This document shows positions 25,643 to 33,878 of a stretch of 64,000 nt of DNA, piece after piece. Made by a program: the position numbers and the translations under genes. Source of the stretch: Sinomonas sp. ASV322 (lineage in GTDB: Bacteria > Actinomycetota > Actinomycetes > Actinomycetales > Micrococcaceae). The stretch is taken from positions 20,069-84,068 of the forward strand of contig NZ_JAVFJJ010000016.1 in the NCBI RefSeq assembly GCF_030908245.1. The letters are read 5' to 3'. The notes beneath the pieces were generated by a model that did not search any database, had not been told where the DNA came from, and saw nothing but the letters and a program-made list of their open reading frames with translations. Every line of letters begins with the position of its first letter. Position 1 is the stretch's first letter.

Positions 25643-27382
25643 GTGACGACCCTCTTCAACGACCCGTCGGAGTTCGCCGACGATCAGCTCGCGGGATTCG
25701 CCGACCTCTACTCCGATCGGCTTGTCGCGGTTCCCGGGGGCGTCGTCGCCCACCGGGGCGAGCAGCCCCTTGTCGCCGTCGTCGTTGGGGGAGGCTCAGG
25801 CCACTATCCCGCGTTCGCGGGGCTCGTCGGCCCGGGCTTTGCCTCCGGCGCCGTCGTCGGGAACATCTTCACCTCGCCTTCGGCGGCGCAGGTCTACTCC
25901 GTGGCGAAAGCGGCGGACCAGGGGCGCGGCGTGGTCCTCACCTTCGGCAACTACGCGGGCGACGTCATGAACTTCGGGATCGCCGCCGAACGGCTGCGCC
26001 GCGAGGGGATCGACACGCGCGTCGTCCTCGTGACGGACGACGTCGCGTCCTCGCCTTCCGAGGAGCAGCGCCGGGGCATCGCAGGAGACTTCACGGTCTT
26101 CAAGGCGATGGGCGCGGCCGCCGCGGCGGGGCATGACCTCGACGACGTCGAGCGCGTCGGCCGCGCCGCTAACGCCGCGACGCGCTCGTTCGGCGTCGCG
26201 TTCTCGGGGTGCACGATGCCCGGGGCCGCCGCGCCGCTCTTCACGGTGCCCGCCGGGAACATGGGCGTAGGTCTCGGGATCCACGGCGAGCCTGGGATCC
26301 ACGACGCGCCGCTCGGCACGGCGCGCGAGCTCGCGAAGCTCCTCGTCGACGGAGTGCTGGCTGCGAGGCCGTCGACCCGGCTCCAGACGGCAGGCGAGCA
26401 CGGCGCGCCGGCGCGCGCCGCCGTCGTCGTCAATGGCCTCGGCACCACGAAGTACGAGGAGCTGTTCCTCCTATGGGGGAGTATTGCGCCGCTCTTGCGC
26501 GAGGCCGCCATCGAGCCGGTCGACGTCGAGGTTGGGGAGCTCGTGACGAGCCTCGACATGGGCGGGACGTCGCTCACGCTCATGTGGCTTGACGACGAGC
26601 TCGAGTCCCTATGGTCGGCACCGGCCTACACTCCGGCATATCGGAAGGACGGGGGCGTCATCGCTGGACTGCGGCCCGCGGACGTCGCCGGTCTGGACGC
26701 CGCCGCCGACGACGCGCCCTCGCCGTCAGCGGCCGGTGCCGCCCTCGCGCCGCTCGTCATGGCGGGCTTGCGGACGATCTCCGAGGTGATCGCGGCGAAC
26801 GAGATCGAGCTCGGGCGCATCGACGCCGTGGCGGGCGATGGCGACCATGGTCGCGGGATGCGGCGCGGCGCCGAGGCTGCACTCGCCGCCGCGACGGCTG
26901 CCGGCAGCCTCTGCGGGCCGGCGTGGCTCCTCACACGAGCCGGGCGGGCGTGGGCCGCGCAGGCCGGTGGGACTTCCGGTGTCCTGTGGGGCGCCGGTCT
27001 CGAGGCCGCGGGAGCGTCGCTGACAGACGAGCGCGAGCAGTACACGGCGGCCGATGCGGTGGCCGCTGTCGACGCCTTCGCCTCCGCCCTGCTCGACCTC
27101 GGCCGAGCCGAAATCGGCGACAAGACCATCGTCGACGCGCTCGTGCCGTTCGCCGAGGCGCTTGCCCGCGGCGTGGACCGTGGCGAGCCCCTCCACGACG
27201 CATGGCGCACGGCGGCCTTCGCCGCGACGAAGGCCGCCGAGGCGACGGCGGTGCTCTCGCCAAAGCGCGGTCGCGCGCGGCCGCTTGCCGAGAAGAGCAT
27301 CGGAACGCCCGACGCCGGCGCCACCTCGTTCGGACTCATCGTCGATGCGCTTGCGGGTCTCGCGGCGCCGCAAACAACCTGA
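25643..27382 (+). CDS. derK: Dihydroxyacetone-kinase-family kinase, probable D-erythrulose kinase
   Basis: GTG start 10 bp after the binding-protein stop. The 579-residue protein fuses a DhaK-like substrate domain (about 1-330) and a DhaL/DAK2-like ATP domain (about 370-575). The first has GGGSGHYPAFAG and GLGIHGEPG, whose histidine (about 213) forms the covalent hemiaminal with the ketone substrate. The second has GDGDHGRGM for Mg-ATP and GGTSGVLWG. This single-chain ATP-dependent form is the one used for D-erythrulose in Mycobacterium (DerK). With an RpiB-type isomerase and an SDR next to it, phosphorylation of a tetrulose is more likely than plain dihydroxyacetone. Moderately sure of the substrate. 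Confidence 0.85.
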   Translation: MTTLFNDPSEFADDQLAGFADLYSDRLVAVPGGVVAHRGEQPLVAVVVGGGSGHYPAFAGLVGPGFASGAVVGNIFTSPSAAQVYSVAKAADQGRGVVLTFGNYAGDVMNFGIAAERLRREGIDTRVVLVTDDVASSPSEEQRRGIAGDFTVFKAMGAAAAAGHDLDDVERVGRAANAATRSFGVAFSGCTMPGAAAPLFTVPAGNMGVGLGIHGEPGIHDAPLGTARELAKLLVDGVLAARPSTRLQTAGEHGAPARAAVVVNGLGTTKYEELFLLWGSIAPLLREAAIEPVDVEVGELVTSLDMGGTSLTLMWLDDELESLWSAPAYTPAYRKDGGVIAGLRPADVAGLDAAADDAPSPSAAGAALAPLVMAGLRTISEVIAANEIELGRIDAVAGDGDHGRGMRRGAEAALAAATAAGSLCGPAWLLTRAGRAWAAQAGGTSGVLWGAGLEAAGASLTDEREQYTAADAVAAVDAFASALLDLGRAEIGDKTIVDALVPFAEALARGVDRGEPLHDAWRTAAFAATKAAEATAVLSPKRGRARPLAEKSIGTPDAGATSFGLIVDALAGLAAPQTT

Positions 27383-27398
27383 GTGAAAGGACACTGCC

Positions 27399-27863
27399 AT
27401 GGCTGATCGGCCGTTGCGCCTCGTCGTCGGAAGCGACGACGCGGGTTTCGACTACAAGGAGGTCCTCAAGAACCTGCTCGCGTCCGATGACCGGGTCGCC
27501 TCGGTCGAGGACGTCGGCGTCGATGCGGAATCCCACACGGCCTATCCGCATGTTGCCGTTGAGGCTGCGCGCAAGGTCGCCGACGGCGAAGCCGACCGGG
27601 CCCTCCTCGTGTGCGGTACGGGTCTCGGGGTAGCGATCGCCGCCAACAAGGTCCACGGGATTCGCGCCGTGACGGCACACGACTCGTTCTCGGTCGAGCG
27701 CAGCGTGCTCTCGAACGATGCCCAGGTCCTGTGCATCGGCCAGCGGGTCATCGGAATCGAGCTCGCCAAACGGCTCGTGACGGAGTGGCTCGGCTACCAC
27801 TTCGACCCAAGCAGCCCGTCGGCGGCCAAGGTCAGCGCCATCTGCGGCTACGAGCAGGATTGA
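27399..27863 (+). CDS. derI: RpiB/LacAB-family isomerase, probable D-erythrulose-4-phosphate isomerase
   Basis: The 154-residue protein is a compact Rossmann-like RpiB isomerase: [15 protein letters not shown] (substrate loop), [19 protein letters not shown] (anion hole and catalytic region) and [29 protein letters not shown]. It differs from housekeeping RpiB in the DDAGFDYK start, as in the tetrulose-phosphate isomerases DerI. It would convert D-erythrulose 4-phosphate to D-erythrose 4-phosphate, which enters the pentose phosphate pathway. It lies between the kinase and the dehydrogenase in one operon. Confidence 0.83.
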   Translation: MADRPLRLVVGSDDAGFDYKEVLKNLLASDDRVASVEDVGVDAESHTAYPHVAVEAARKVADGEADRALLVCGTGLGVAIAANKVHGIRAVTAHDSFSVERSVLSNDAQVLCIGQRVIGIELAKRLVTEWLGYHFDPSSPSAAKVSAICGYEQD

Positions 27864-27874
27864 GGGGGACGAAC

Positions 27875-28618
27875 ATGGAACAGTCTTTCGCCGGCAAGAC
27901 CGCGGTGGTGACGGGAGCCGCGAGCGGCATCGGGTACACGGTCGCGCACCACCTCGCGGAGCGGGGAGCCCGCATCGTCGGAGTAGACCTCGGGGAGCGC
28001 GTCGTTGAGCTCATGGCAGGCCTGCCCGGCTTAGGTCATCACGGCATCGTGAGAGATTTGACGGACCCGGCCGCTGCGGGTGACGTGTTCGCGGAGATCG
28101 TGGAGCGGGTCGGGACGCCGCACATCCTGGTCAATTCGGCCGGTATCGCGCTGCTCGACCCCGCAACGGACGTCCCGGCCGAACGCTGGAAGGCGACGAT
28201 CGACGTCAACCTCAGCGCGAGCTTCTACATGGCCCAGGCCGCGGGGCGACTCATGATCGAGGCGGGATACGGCCGCATCGTCAACCTCGCGTCGCAGGCG
28301 GCCGTGATCGGCCTCGACCAGCACGCAGCGTATTGCGCGAGCAAAGCGGCGATCGTCGGCCTGACCCATGTGCTCTCGCTCGAATGGGCGCGGCGTGGGG
28401 TGACGGTGAACGCCGTCTCGCCGACCGTCGTCGAGACCCCGCTCGGCAAAGCCGCGTGGGCCGGGGAAAAGGGGGAGAAGGCGAAGGCCGAGATTCCCGT
28501 GGGTCGCTTTGCGCAGCCCGAGGAGGTCGCCGCGCTCATCGCGTTCCTCGCGAGCGATGCGGCCGCGATGATCACGGGGGAGAACGTGCTGATCGACGGC
28601 GGATTCACGACCGTGTGA
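27875..28618 (+). CDS. dthD: SDR-family polyol dehydrogenase, probable D-threitol dehydrogenase
   Basis: ATG 27875 behind GAGGGGGAC. A 247-residue classical short-chain dehydrogenase with TGAASGIG (cofactor loop), acidic VDLGER (suggesting NAD), NSAGIAL, catalytic Ser in NLASQAAV and YCASK (Tyr and Lys), and a C-terminal IDGGFT. The catalytic region GLDQHAAYCASKAAIVGL resembles polyol dehydrogenases such as DthD. It is the last gene of the importer-kinase-isomerase operon and would oxidise the imported tetritol to a tetrulose. Whether threitol, erythritol or a pentitol is used cannot be told from sequence alone. Confidence 0.82.
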   Translation: MEQSFAGKTAVVTGAASGIGYTVAHHLAERGARIVGVDLGERVVELMAGLPGLGHHGIVRDLTDPAAAGDVFAEIVERVGTPHILVNSAGIALLDPATDVPAERWKATIDVNLSASFYMAQAAGRLMIEAGYGRIVNLASQAAVIGLDQHAAYCASKAAIVGLTHVLSLEWARRGVTVNAVSPTVVETPLGKAAWAGEKGEKAKAEIPVGRFAQPEEVAALIAFLASDAAAMITGENVLIDGGFTTV

Positions 28619-28624
28619 GCGATC

Positions 28625-28774
28625 CGTTCAGGGGTCACGTTCCGTGGGTTTCCTCCCGTTCAAGAGTCACGTTCCGTGGGTCCCCTACCGTTCAAGAGTC
28701 AGCTCCCGTGGGTCACGACCCGCGGGAGCTGACCTTCAGATGGTGGGGTACCCGCGGGAGGTGACTTTTAAACG
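28625..28774. repeat. Mirror-symmetric array of 25-bp units at 32-bp spacing
   Basis: Three direct units start at 28625, 28657 and 28689 (each CGTTCARRRGTCA followed by a CCGTGGGT end), and two inverted units occupy 28718-28742 and 28750-28774. Both sides have an exact 32-bp period. The inner arms form a 16-bp stem (GTCAGCTCCCGTGGGT, 28698-28713, with 28718-28733) around a 4-nt CACG loop. The array fills the space between the convergent dthD and tetR genes and covers the tetR stop codon, so it likely ends transcription from both sides. A related array is at 60160-60347. Confidence 0.85.
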
Positions 28775-29406
28775 GGGAGGGCGTCGAGTCCCTTCTCTAG
28801 GAGCGCGAACGCCGCGGCGCCCTGGGCGCGCACGGTCCGGCCCACCTCGGCGCCCTTGTGCCCCTCGGACGCGAGGCGCTGAGCGAGGCGCGTCATGGCG
28901 CGGTGGACGCCCATGAGGGCGTTCGCGGCGACCCACGGGCCGAGGCCGGGTGGCGCCTCGCCGTCGCGCGCGATGAGCTCCGCGAGGGCGTCGGTCGCGT
29001 GGTCGACGATCCGCTGCTCGCGCGCCTGAAGCGTCTGGCTGCCGGCGATGATGCGCGCGGCGCGGGCGACGGCGGCGGTCGCGGTGCCGTCGTCGTCGGC
29101 CGCAAGCGCGCCGCGCGGCTCGAGGACGAAGTCCCGGAAGGCCGTGACTGCGCTCGTGCCATCGGGGCGCGCGGCGACGGCCGCGACGAGCTCATCCTCG
29201 TAGGCCTGCATCCCGCCGTAGACGAGGTCTTCCTTGCTCGGGAAGTAGTTGAAGACCGTGGCCTCCGAGACGTCGGACGCGCGGGCGATCTCCGCGACCG
29301 GGACCCGCTCGAATCCGCGCTTGTCGAAGAGCGCGAGCGCTACGTCGATGATGCGCTGCCGCGTCTCGAGCTTCTTGCGTTCCCTCAGCCCCAGTTGCTC
29401 GCTCAT
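28768..29406 (-). CDS. TetR-family transcriptional regulator
   Basis: A 212-residue protein with an N-terminal TetR helix-turn-helix (about 10-60: RQRIIDVALALFDKRGFERV, then IARASDVSEATVFNYFPSKE) and a helical effector domain without recognisable specificity. It is divergent from the NTF2-like gene at 29506, with a palindrome overlapping the promoter between them, so it probably represses that gene and itself. Its last codons lie inside the 32-bp repeat array. Confidence 0.9.
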   Translation of the reverse strand: MSEQLGLRERKKLETRQRIIDVALALFDKRGFERVPVAEIARASDVSEATVFNYFPSKEDLVYGGMQAYEDELVAAVAARPDGTSAVTAFRDFVLEPRGALAADDDGTATAAVARAARIIAGSQTLQAREQRIVDHATDALAELIARDGEAPPGLGPWVAANALMGVHRAMTRLAQRLASEGHKGAEVGRTVRAQGAAAFALLEKGLDALPV

Positions 29407-29423
29407 GACCTCACCCTACCCTC

Positions 29424-29452
29424 TTGACCTAGTGCGACTCTATCTTTAGAGT
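29424..29452 (+). promoter_or_regulatory. Promoter and probable TetR operator
   Basis: TTGACC (29424-29429) and TAGAGT (29447-29452) are 17 bp apart. The inverted repeat ACTCTA-TCTT-TAGAGT (29437-29452) covers the spacer and the -10 element, so a bound TetR protein would block the polymerase. The site lies between tetR (start 29406) and the rightward gene at 29506. Confidence 0.55.
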
Positions 29453-29505
29453 GACTATAAAGATTGAGCCAATCAATCTAAGGGAACAAGCGAAGGGAGA
29501 ACCAC

Positions 29506-29922
29506 ATGGAAACCACGATCACCGAGGAAGCTCTCGACGTCGTTCGCCGCTGGGCCGCAGTCGAACTCGCAGGGGACGTCCCCGCGTACGAGCCGCTCCT
29601 CGCCCAGGATTTCCGCGGCGTCGGGCCGGTCGGCTTCGTGCTCGATCGCACGGGATGGTCCCAGCGCCACCTCGGCGACCTCGTCAACGAGGAGTTCGAG
29701 ATCCTCGAACCGAATGTGCGCTGGTTCGGGGAGACGGCCATCGTCGAAGGCGTGCTGCACCAGCGCACCATCGCTCGCGGGCGGGATGCGAGCGGAGAAT
29801 TCCGCGTCGTCCTCGTCCTGGTGCACGAGCGGGATTCGTGGGTCATCGCGAACGTGCAGCTGAGCGGCCCGCTCATCGCCCCCGGAGAGATCGCTCCGTT
29901 CCTCAAAGACCGCACGGCGTGA
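29506..29922 (+). CDS. NTF2-like (DUF4440/SnoaL-fold) protein
   Basis: The 138-residue protein has the cone-shaped NTF2-like pattern: an N-terminal helix region (EEALDVVRRWAAVELAGDV), LAQDFRGVGPVGFVLDRTGW and a final sheet including GEFRVVLVLVHERDSWVIANVQLSG. The ATG follows GAAGGGAG. The family covers small-molecule isomerases, cyclases and ligand-binding proteins; nothing fixes the activity. Its divergent TetR regulator suggests it responds to a small molecule, possibly a toxic or xenobiotic one. Confidence 0.8.
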   Translation: METTITEEALDVVRRWAAVELAGDVPAYEPLLAQDFRGVGPVGFVLDRTGWSQRHLGDLVNEEFEILEPNVRWFGETAIVEGVLHQRTIARGRDASGEFRVVLVLVHERDSWVIANVQLSGPLIAPGEIAPFLKDRTA

Positions 29923-29932
29923 CGGGAGCGGG

Positions 29933-30730
29933 CTAACGCCCCTCTTCGCCGAGGCGCCGGAGGTACGTGTCGACGTCGTATGGGTCGCCGCCTGAGGGCG
30001 GCGGCCCGTTCCATTCCTGCCCGGGCTTCGCGTCGGGCGTGTCGGGGCGCTCGGGGAGTGGTTCAGGAGTGGGTTCCTGGCGTACGACGCGCACCCGGCG
30101 ATAATGGCGCTGCTCGAACATCTGCCGGCGCTGTCGCCGCGCCACGGAGAAGCCCATCACGGCCAAGATCAGCAGGACGAAAGGCACGCCGTCCGCGCGG
30201 CCCACGCCCAGAATGAGCATGAAGAGGGCCGCGATCCCGAGCCATCTGCCGCAGATGGCGAGGATATTCATGGCCCAGTTGTCCCGCCCGCTGTGCCACA
30301 GGGGGCGTGGGTCGACCCGAAGGGCCGCGAGAATCCGCTGAGCCTGGCCGATCGTGAGGCCGCGCAGGCTTGGGCGCAGGCCCGTCTGCTGCCACACGGC
30401 CGAGCGCACGTACTCGATCTGGAACGGCAGCGCGGGTGGGGTCCCATCCGGGGCGAGGAGCTCGCGCCACATGTCGGTCGTCTGCGGCGTCACGACGCCC
30501 AAGCCCGTCCGGCGCGCGGGCGGGCGAGGCCGCTGGGGCTGGGGCTGGGCTGCGCGGGCAGGCACACCTGGCGCCGCGGATTGCGGCGCGGCGAACGACG
30601 ACGGCGGGGCGGGCGACGACGGCGGGGCGAACGACGACGGCGGGGCGGGCGCCGCTGGGCGCGCGCGCTCCGAGGAGCTTGCCGGGAAGCGTCCGGGCCT
30701 GTGGTGGTAGCGGTAGTGGAACCGTGGCAT
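29933..30730 (-). CDS. Membrane protein of unknown function with proline-rich N-terminus
   Basis: ATG 30730 behind AGGAGGTCC is preferred; an upstream extension looks spurious. The 265-residue product starts MPRFHYRYHHRPGR, has a PPSSFAPPSS-type repeat (about 25-50), then a soluble segment including GLRPSLRGLTIGQAQRILAA, two adjacent membrane helices (MNILAICGRWLGIAALFML and the next) and a basic, then acidic tail with a GEEGR end. The family is not recognised. It is divergent from the AvrD-like operon but nothing links the two functionally. Confidence 0.7.
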   Translation of the reverse strand: MPRFHYRYHHRPGRFPASSSERARPAAPAPPSSFAPPSSPAPPSSFAAPQSAAPGVPARAAQPQPQRPRPPARRTGLGVVTPQTTDMWRELLAPDGTPPALPFQIEYVRSAVWQQTGLRPSLRGLTIGQAQRILAALRVDPRPLWHSGRDNWAMNILAICGRWLGIAALFMLILGVGRADGVPFVLLILAVMGFSVARRQRRQMFEQRHYRRVRVVRQEPTPEPLPERPDTPDAKPGQEWNGPPPSGGDPYDVDTYLRRLGEEGR

Positions 30731-30909
30731 GAGGACCTCCTCTCGCCGACTCCATTCTAGGCTGGCAGCCCGGCAGGCCGGCAGGCTGGACGGCCGGAGG
30801 GAGCCGTTGCCTGTTGGTGCGGACAACACCGTGGACACGCACTGTCTCGCCCGAGAGTTCCCCGCGAGGCTGGAGGGGCAGGCCAAGCCCACCAGCAAGG
30901 AGGAACCCC

Positions 30910-31902
30910 GTGTCCCACGCGGTCACGTTGCATCGGGATATCGACGAGCTCCTCGGAGACGCGGACGGCCGCTTCTTCGGCTCGGGCTATCGCCGGACGC
31001 ATCCCGCCCTCAAGTCCCTTGTGATCACCCACCGCGCGGACGCCTCTTCGGCCCGGGCCTCCGGCTCGCTCGGAATCGCGGGCACATGGTCCGCGAAGGG
31101 CGGCGTGGTCCAGCTGCCGCATCTGGGCACGACCGACGTCATCGTCCTGGGCATGCGGCTCGCCCAGGCGCTCGTCGCGAGCCGCTACGCCCCGCGGGCG
31201 TGGTCGAAGGCCACGGTGAGCAGCCTCGCGATCCGCGCGGGGAGCGCCCCGACCGAAGAAGGGCTCGGGGACTTCGAGTGCGCCGCGAGCCTCGCGCCCA
31301 CCTCCGGAGGCTCCGCCCTCGTAGCCCAGATCGGCTCGATGGGGCTCAGGGTAGAGCTGCTCCACGGGCCGCTTCCCCTCGGGCTCGCGGGCATCGAGGC
31401 GCCAGACGAGGCCGCCCTCGTCGGGCCGGCGTCCGCGCGCGTGTACGGGACGCGCTGGTCCGAGCGCCGAGTCGAGGTGCGCGATGTCGTCGTCGATGCA
31501 GAGCGCGTTCGCGCCTCGGCTATCGTGGGCCTCGGCGGCTCGCCGGTGCCCGCTGACGGCGAAGGCCTCTGCTTCGTGGACCAGTTCGTCGCGGCGCTCC
31601 AGCTCGGCCAAGTGCTCCTCTACCGCCTCGACAGCCTGGACCGCGCGTCAAGCGACACCCTATGGATGCGCTCCACCCGTTTCACGTGCACGGGCGCCCC
31701 GCCCGCGAGCCCGGCACCCCTCTCCGTGCAGCTCGAAGGTTCCCGCCTGCTCTCCAAGGACGGAGGCCACTGGCGGTGCGCCGACGTCGTCGGACGATTC
31801 GGGGGAACCGAGCTGCGCTGCTCGGTGGCCCACCGGATCCCGTCCACCTCGTCCACCGGACGGACGGAAGAGGGGGAAGCTCAGCATGATCAGCAGCCAT
31901 GA
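30910..31902 (+). CDS. AvrD-family protein (syringolide synthase-like)
   Basis: GTG 30910 follows AAGGAGG. The 330-residue protein shows the pattern I recognise as AvrD: DIDELLGDADGRFFGSGYRR at the start, WSAKGGVVQLPHLGTTDVIV, IRAGSAPTEEGLGDFE, and a C-terminal GGTELRCSVAHR. AvrD of Pseudomonas syringae directs synthesis of syringolides, acyl-sugar lactones made from a 3-oxoacyl chain and xylulose, and has a predicted hotdog-like fold. The next genes supply a KAS III, an ACP and redox enzymes, which is the expected chemistry. It overlaps the KAS III gene by 17 bp. Family call rests on motif memory, without an alignment. Confidence 0.72.
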   Translation: MSHAVTLHRDIDELLGDADGRFFGSGYRRTHPALKSLVITHRADASSARASGSLGIAGTWSAKGGVVQLPHLGTTDVIVLGMRLAQALVASRYAPRAWSKATVSSLAIRAGSAPTEEGLGDFECAASLAPTSGGSALVAQIGSMGLRVELLHGPLPLGLAGIEAPDEAALVGPASARVYGTRWSERRVEVRDVVVDAERVRASAIVGLGGSPVPADGEGLCFVDQFVAALQLGQVLLYRLDSLDRASSDTLWMRSTRFTCTGAPPASPAPLSVQLEGSRLLSKDGGHWRCADVVGRFGGTELRCSVAHRIPSTSSTGRTEEGEAQHDQQP

Positions 31903-32908
31903 GCAGGCAGGCGCGTCGTCTCGGGGCGCGCGGCGGGCGGTCATCCGGGGCCTCGGAGCGGCCCTCCCTGCCAAGGTGGTGACCAACGACGACCTCTCGC
32001 GGGTGCACGATACGAGCGACGAGTGGATCCAGCGCCGCACGGGCATCCGCGAGCGGCGGCACGCGGCGGACGGCGAACAGACCAGCGACCTCGCGATCCT
32101 GGCCGCCCGGCGGGCCCTCGAAAGCGCCGGGGCGGAGCGGGCCGAGCTCGTGGTACTCGCGACGACCACTCCGGACAAGGTGTGCCCCGCCACGGCCCCC
32201 AAGGTGGCCGCCGTGCTCGGCCTCGCGGGCGTGCCCGCCTTCGACGTCTCGGCGGTGTGCTCGGGCTTCCTCTACGCCCTGGCCACCGCGGCGTGGGCCA
32301 TCGAGTCGGGGAGCATCCAGTCCGCGCTCGTCATCGGCGCGGAGACGTTCACGCGCCTCCTCGACCCCGTGGACCGGACGACGGCGGTCATCTTCGGCGA
32401 CGGGGCGGGGGCCGTCCACCTCGAGTCCGGGAGCGAGGCCGAACCCGGCGCCGTCCTCATGACCCGGCTCTACGCGGACGGGACGGACGAGGAGCTGATC
32501 CACGTGCCGCAGCCGGACGACGGGGCACAGGGCTCCTACTTCCAGATGAACGGCCGCGAGGTCTTCACGAAGGCCGTCGAAGCCATGTCCGCCTCGGTCG
32601 ACTCCGTCCTCGGCGAGATCGGCTGGCGGCGCGACGAGGTCGATGCGCTCATCGCGCACCAGGCCAACCTGCGCATCCTCACGGCCGTCGCCCACATCGC
32701 GGGCCTCGAAGCGGCCGACGCCGAAATCCACCTTGACCGGGTCGGCAACACGTCCGCCGCGTCGATACCCCTCGCCATGGCCGCCGCCGCGGCCGCCGGC
32801 CGACGGCGTCCCGGGGATCGCGTCGTCCTCACCGCCTTCGGCGGCGGGACCACCTGGGGTGCCGCGGCCCTCACATGGCCCGAGCTGGCCGTCATCGATC
32901 CCCACTGA
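31886..32908 (+). CDS. 3-oxoacyl-ACP synthase III (FabH-like)
   Basis: A 340-residue thiolase-fold condensing enzyme. The catalytic triad is visible: Cys in DVSAVCSGFLYAL (about 124), His in LIAHQANLRIL (about 258) and Asn in VGNTSAASIP (about 288). N-terminal GLGAALPAKVVTNDDL and SDEWIQRRTGIRERR are standard. The ATG lies inside the end of the avrD-like gene (coupled translation). In this operon it is likely to build the short 3-oxoacyl chain on the neighbouring ACP rather than serve bulk fatty acid synthesis. Confidence 0.94.
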   Translation: MISSHEQAGASSRGARRAVIRGLGAALPAKVVTNDDLSRVHDTSDEWIQRRTGIRERRHAADGEQTSDLAILAARRALESAGAERAELVVLATTTPDKVCPATAPKVAAVLGLAGVPAFDVSAVCSGFLYALATAAWAIESGSIQSALVIGAETFTRLLDPVDRTTAVIFGDGAGAVHLESGSEAEPGAVLMTRLYADGTDEELIHVPQPDDGAQGSYFQMNGREVFTKAVEAMSASVDSVLGEIGWRRDEVDALIAHQANLRILTAVAHIAGLEAADAEIHLDRVGNTSAASIPLAMAAAAAAGRRRPGDRVVLTAFGGGTTWGAAALTWPELAVIDPH

Positions 32909-32948
32909 CCTTCCGCACGCACCTCGTGCGCAACACCAGGAGAATTCC

Positions 32949-33212
32949 ATGCCCATCACCGCAGCCGACGTCACGCAGGCCATCGCCGCGACCATGGACG
33001 AGTACGCGTCCCTCGGACCCGAGCAGTCCTTCGTCGAGGCGGACATCGACTCCCTCTCGCTCGTCGAGGCGGCCGTCATCCTGACCAACCGCTTCGGCGT
33101 CCGCGTCGACGAATACGAACTCGCCGAGGCGGGCACCGCCTCCGCCACCGCACAGCTCATCCAGAGCCGCCTCGACGCGCTCCGCCGGACGCCCACCATC
33201 GCGGCGTCCTAG
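32949..33212 (+). CDS. Acyl carrier protein
   Basis: The 87-residue acidic helical protein has the phosphopantetheine attachment serine in DIDSLSLVEA (Ser35). DSLSLVE replaces the common DSLDxVE, typical of secondary-metabolism carriers. RBS CAGGAG. It sits between KAS III and the flavodoxin and would carry the growing acyl chain for the AvrD-like step; the convergent type II thioesterase could clear misprimed chains from it. Confidence 0.9.
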   Translation: MPITAADVTQAIAATMDEYASLGPEQSFVEADIDSLSLVEAAVILTNRFGVRVDEYELAEAGTASATAQLIQSRLDALRRTPTIAAS

Positions 33213-33260
33213 CCCGGACTCGAGCCTCCCACCTGCCAACTCACTCCAAGGAGAACTGCC

Positions 33261-33878
33261 ATGGCTTCACCCGACGTGCGCATCGCCGTCGTCTACTACT
33301 CCGGCTCGGGACACACCGCGGTCCTCGCCGAGGCCGTCGAGCGCGCCGCAGCCGAGGCAGGCGCCGAGACGCGCCTGTTCCGCGTCGACGGGCTCGCCCA
33401 GGAGTCGTGGGACTTCCTCGACAGCGCCCACGCCATCGTCTTCGGGGCCCCGACCTATATGGGCACCGCCCCCGCCGCGTTCCACGCGTTCGCCGAGCTC
33501 ACCCCGGGCCGCTGGCTCCAGCAGTCGTGGAAGGACAAGCTCGCGGCCGGCTTCACGAACGCCGCGTGCAAAGCCGGGGACAAGAGCTCGACCCTCGACT
33601 ATTTCGCGACCTTCGCGGCCCAGCACGGCATGAACTGGATCAACCTCGGCCTCCTGCCCGGCTGGAGCAGCGTCACCGGAAGCGAAGACGATCTGAACCG
33701 CCTGGGCTACTTCAACGGCGCCGCGGCGCAGAGCCCGTCCGGGGCCGGCGTCGAGGGCGTCCACCGCGCGGACGTCGCGACCGCGGCCCACCTCGGCCGC
33801 CGCGTCGCCGAGCTCGCCAGGGTGTTCGTCGCGGGTCGGGCCGCGCTGGACGAAGAGCTCGTCGGGGCCTCGGCCTGA
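33261..33878 (+). CDS. Flavodoxin/NAD(P)H:quinone oxidoreductase (WrbA-like)
   Basis: This 205-residue FMN protein starts behind AAGGAGAA. The FMN phosphate loop is YYSGSGHTAVLAEAV, and GAPTYMGTAPAAFHAF matches the WrbA/flavodoxin-like fold. A late GYFNGAAAQSPSG segment contacts the flavin in this family. It probably reduces an unsaturated or quinone-like intermediate or supplies electrons to the downstream monooxygenase. Its stop overlaps the exporter start (TGATG). Confidence 0.87.
   Translation: MASPDVRIAVVYYSGSGHTAVLAEAVERAAAEAGAETRLFRVDGLAQESWDFLDSAHAIVFGAPTYMGTAPAAFHAFAELTPGRWLQQSWKDKLAAGFTNAACKAGDKSSTLDYFATFAAQHGMNWINLGLLPGWSSVTGSEDDLNRLGYFNGAAAQSPSGAGVEGVHRADVATAAHLGRRVAELARVFVAGRAALDEELVGASA

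Noticed and set aside
28625..28774. CRISPR array
   Set aside because: The units are spaced evenly at 32 bp but the intervening bases are only 7 bp, copies change orientation, and no cas gene is present. It is a mirrored repeat, not repeat-spacer.
30751..30830. GGCAGGCCGGCAGG repeats as an operator between the divergent genes
   Set aside because: Simple GC-rich slippage pattern without dyad symmetry of operator size.
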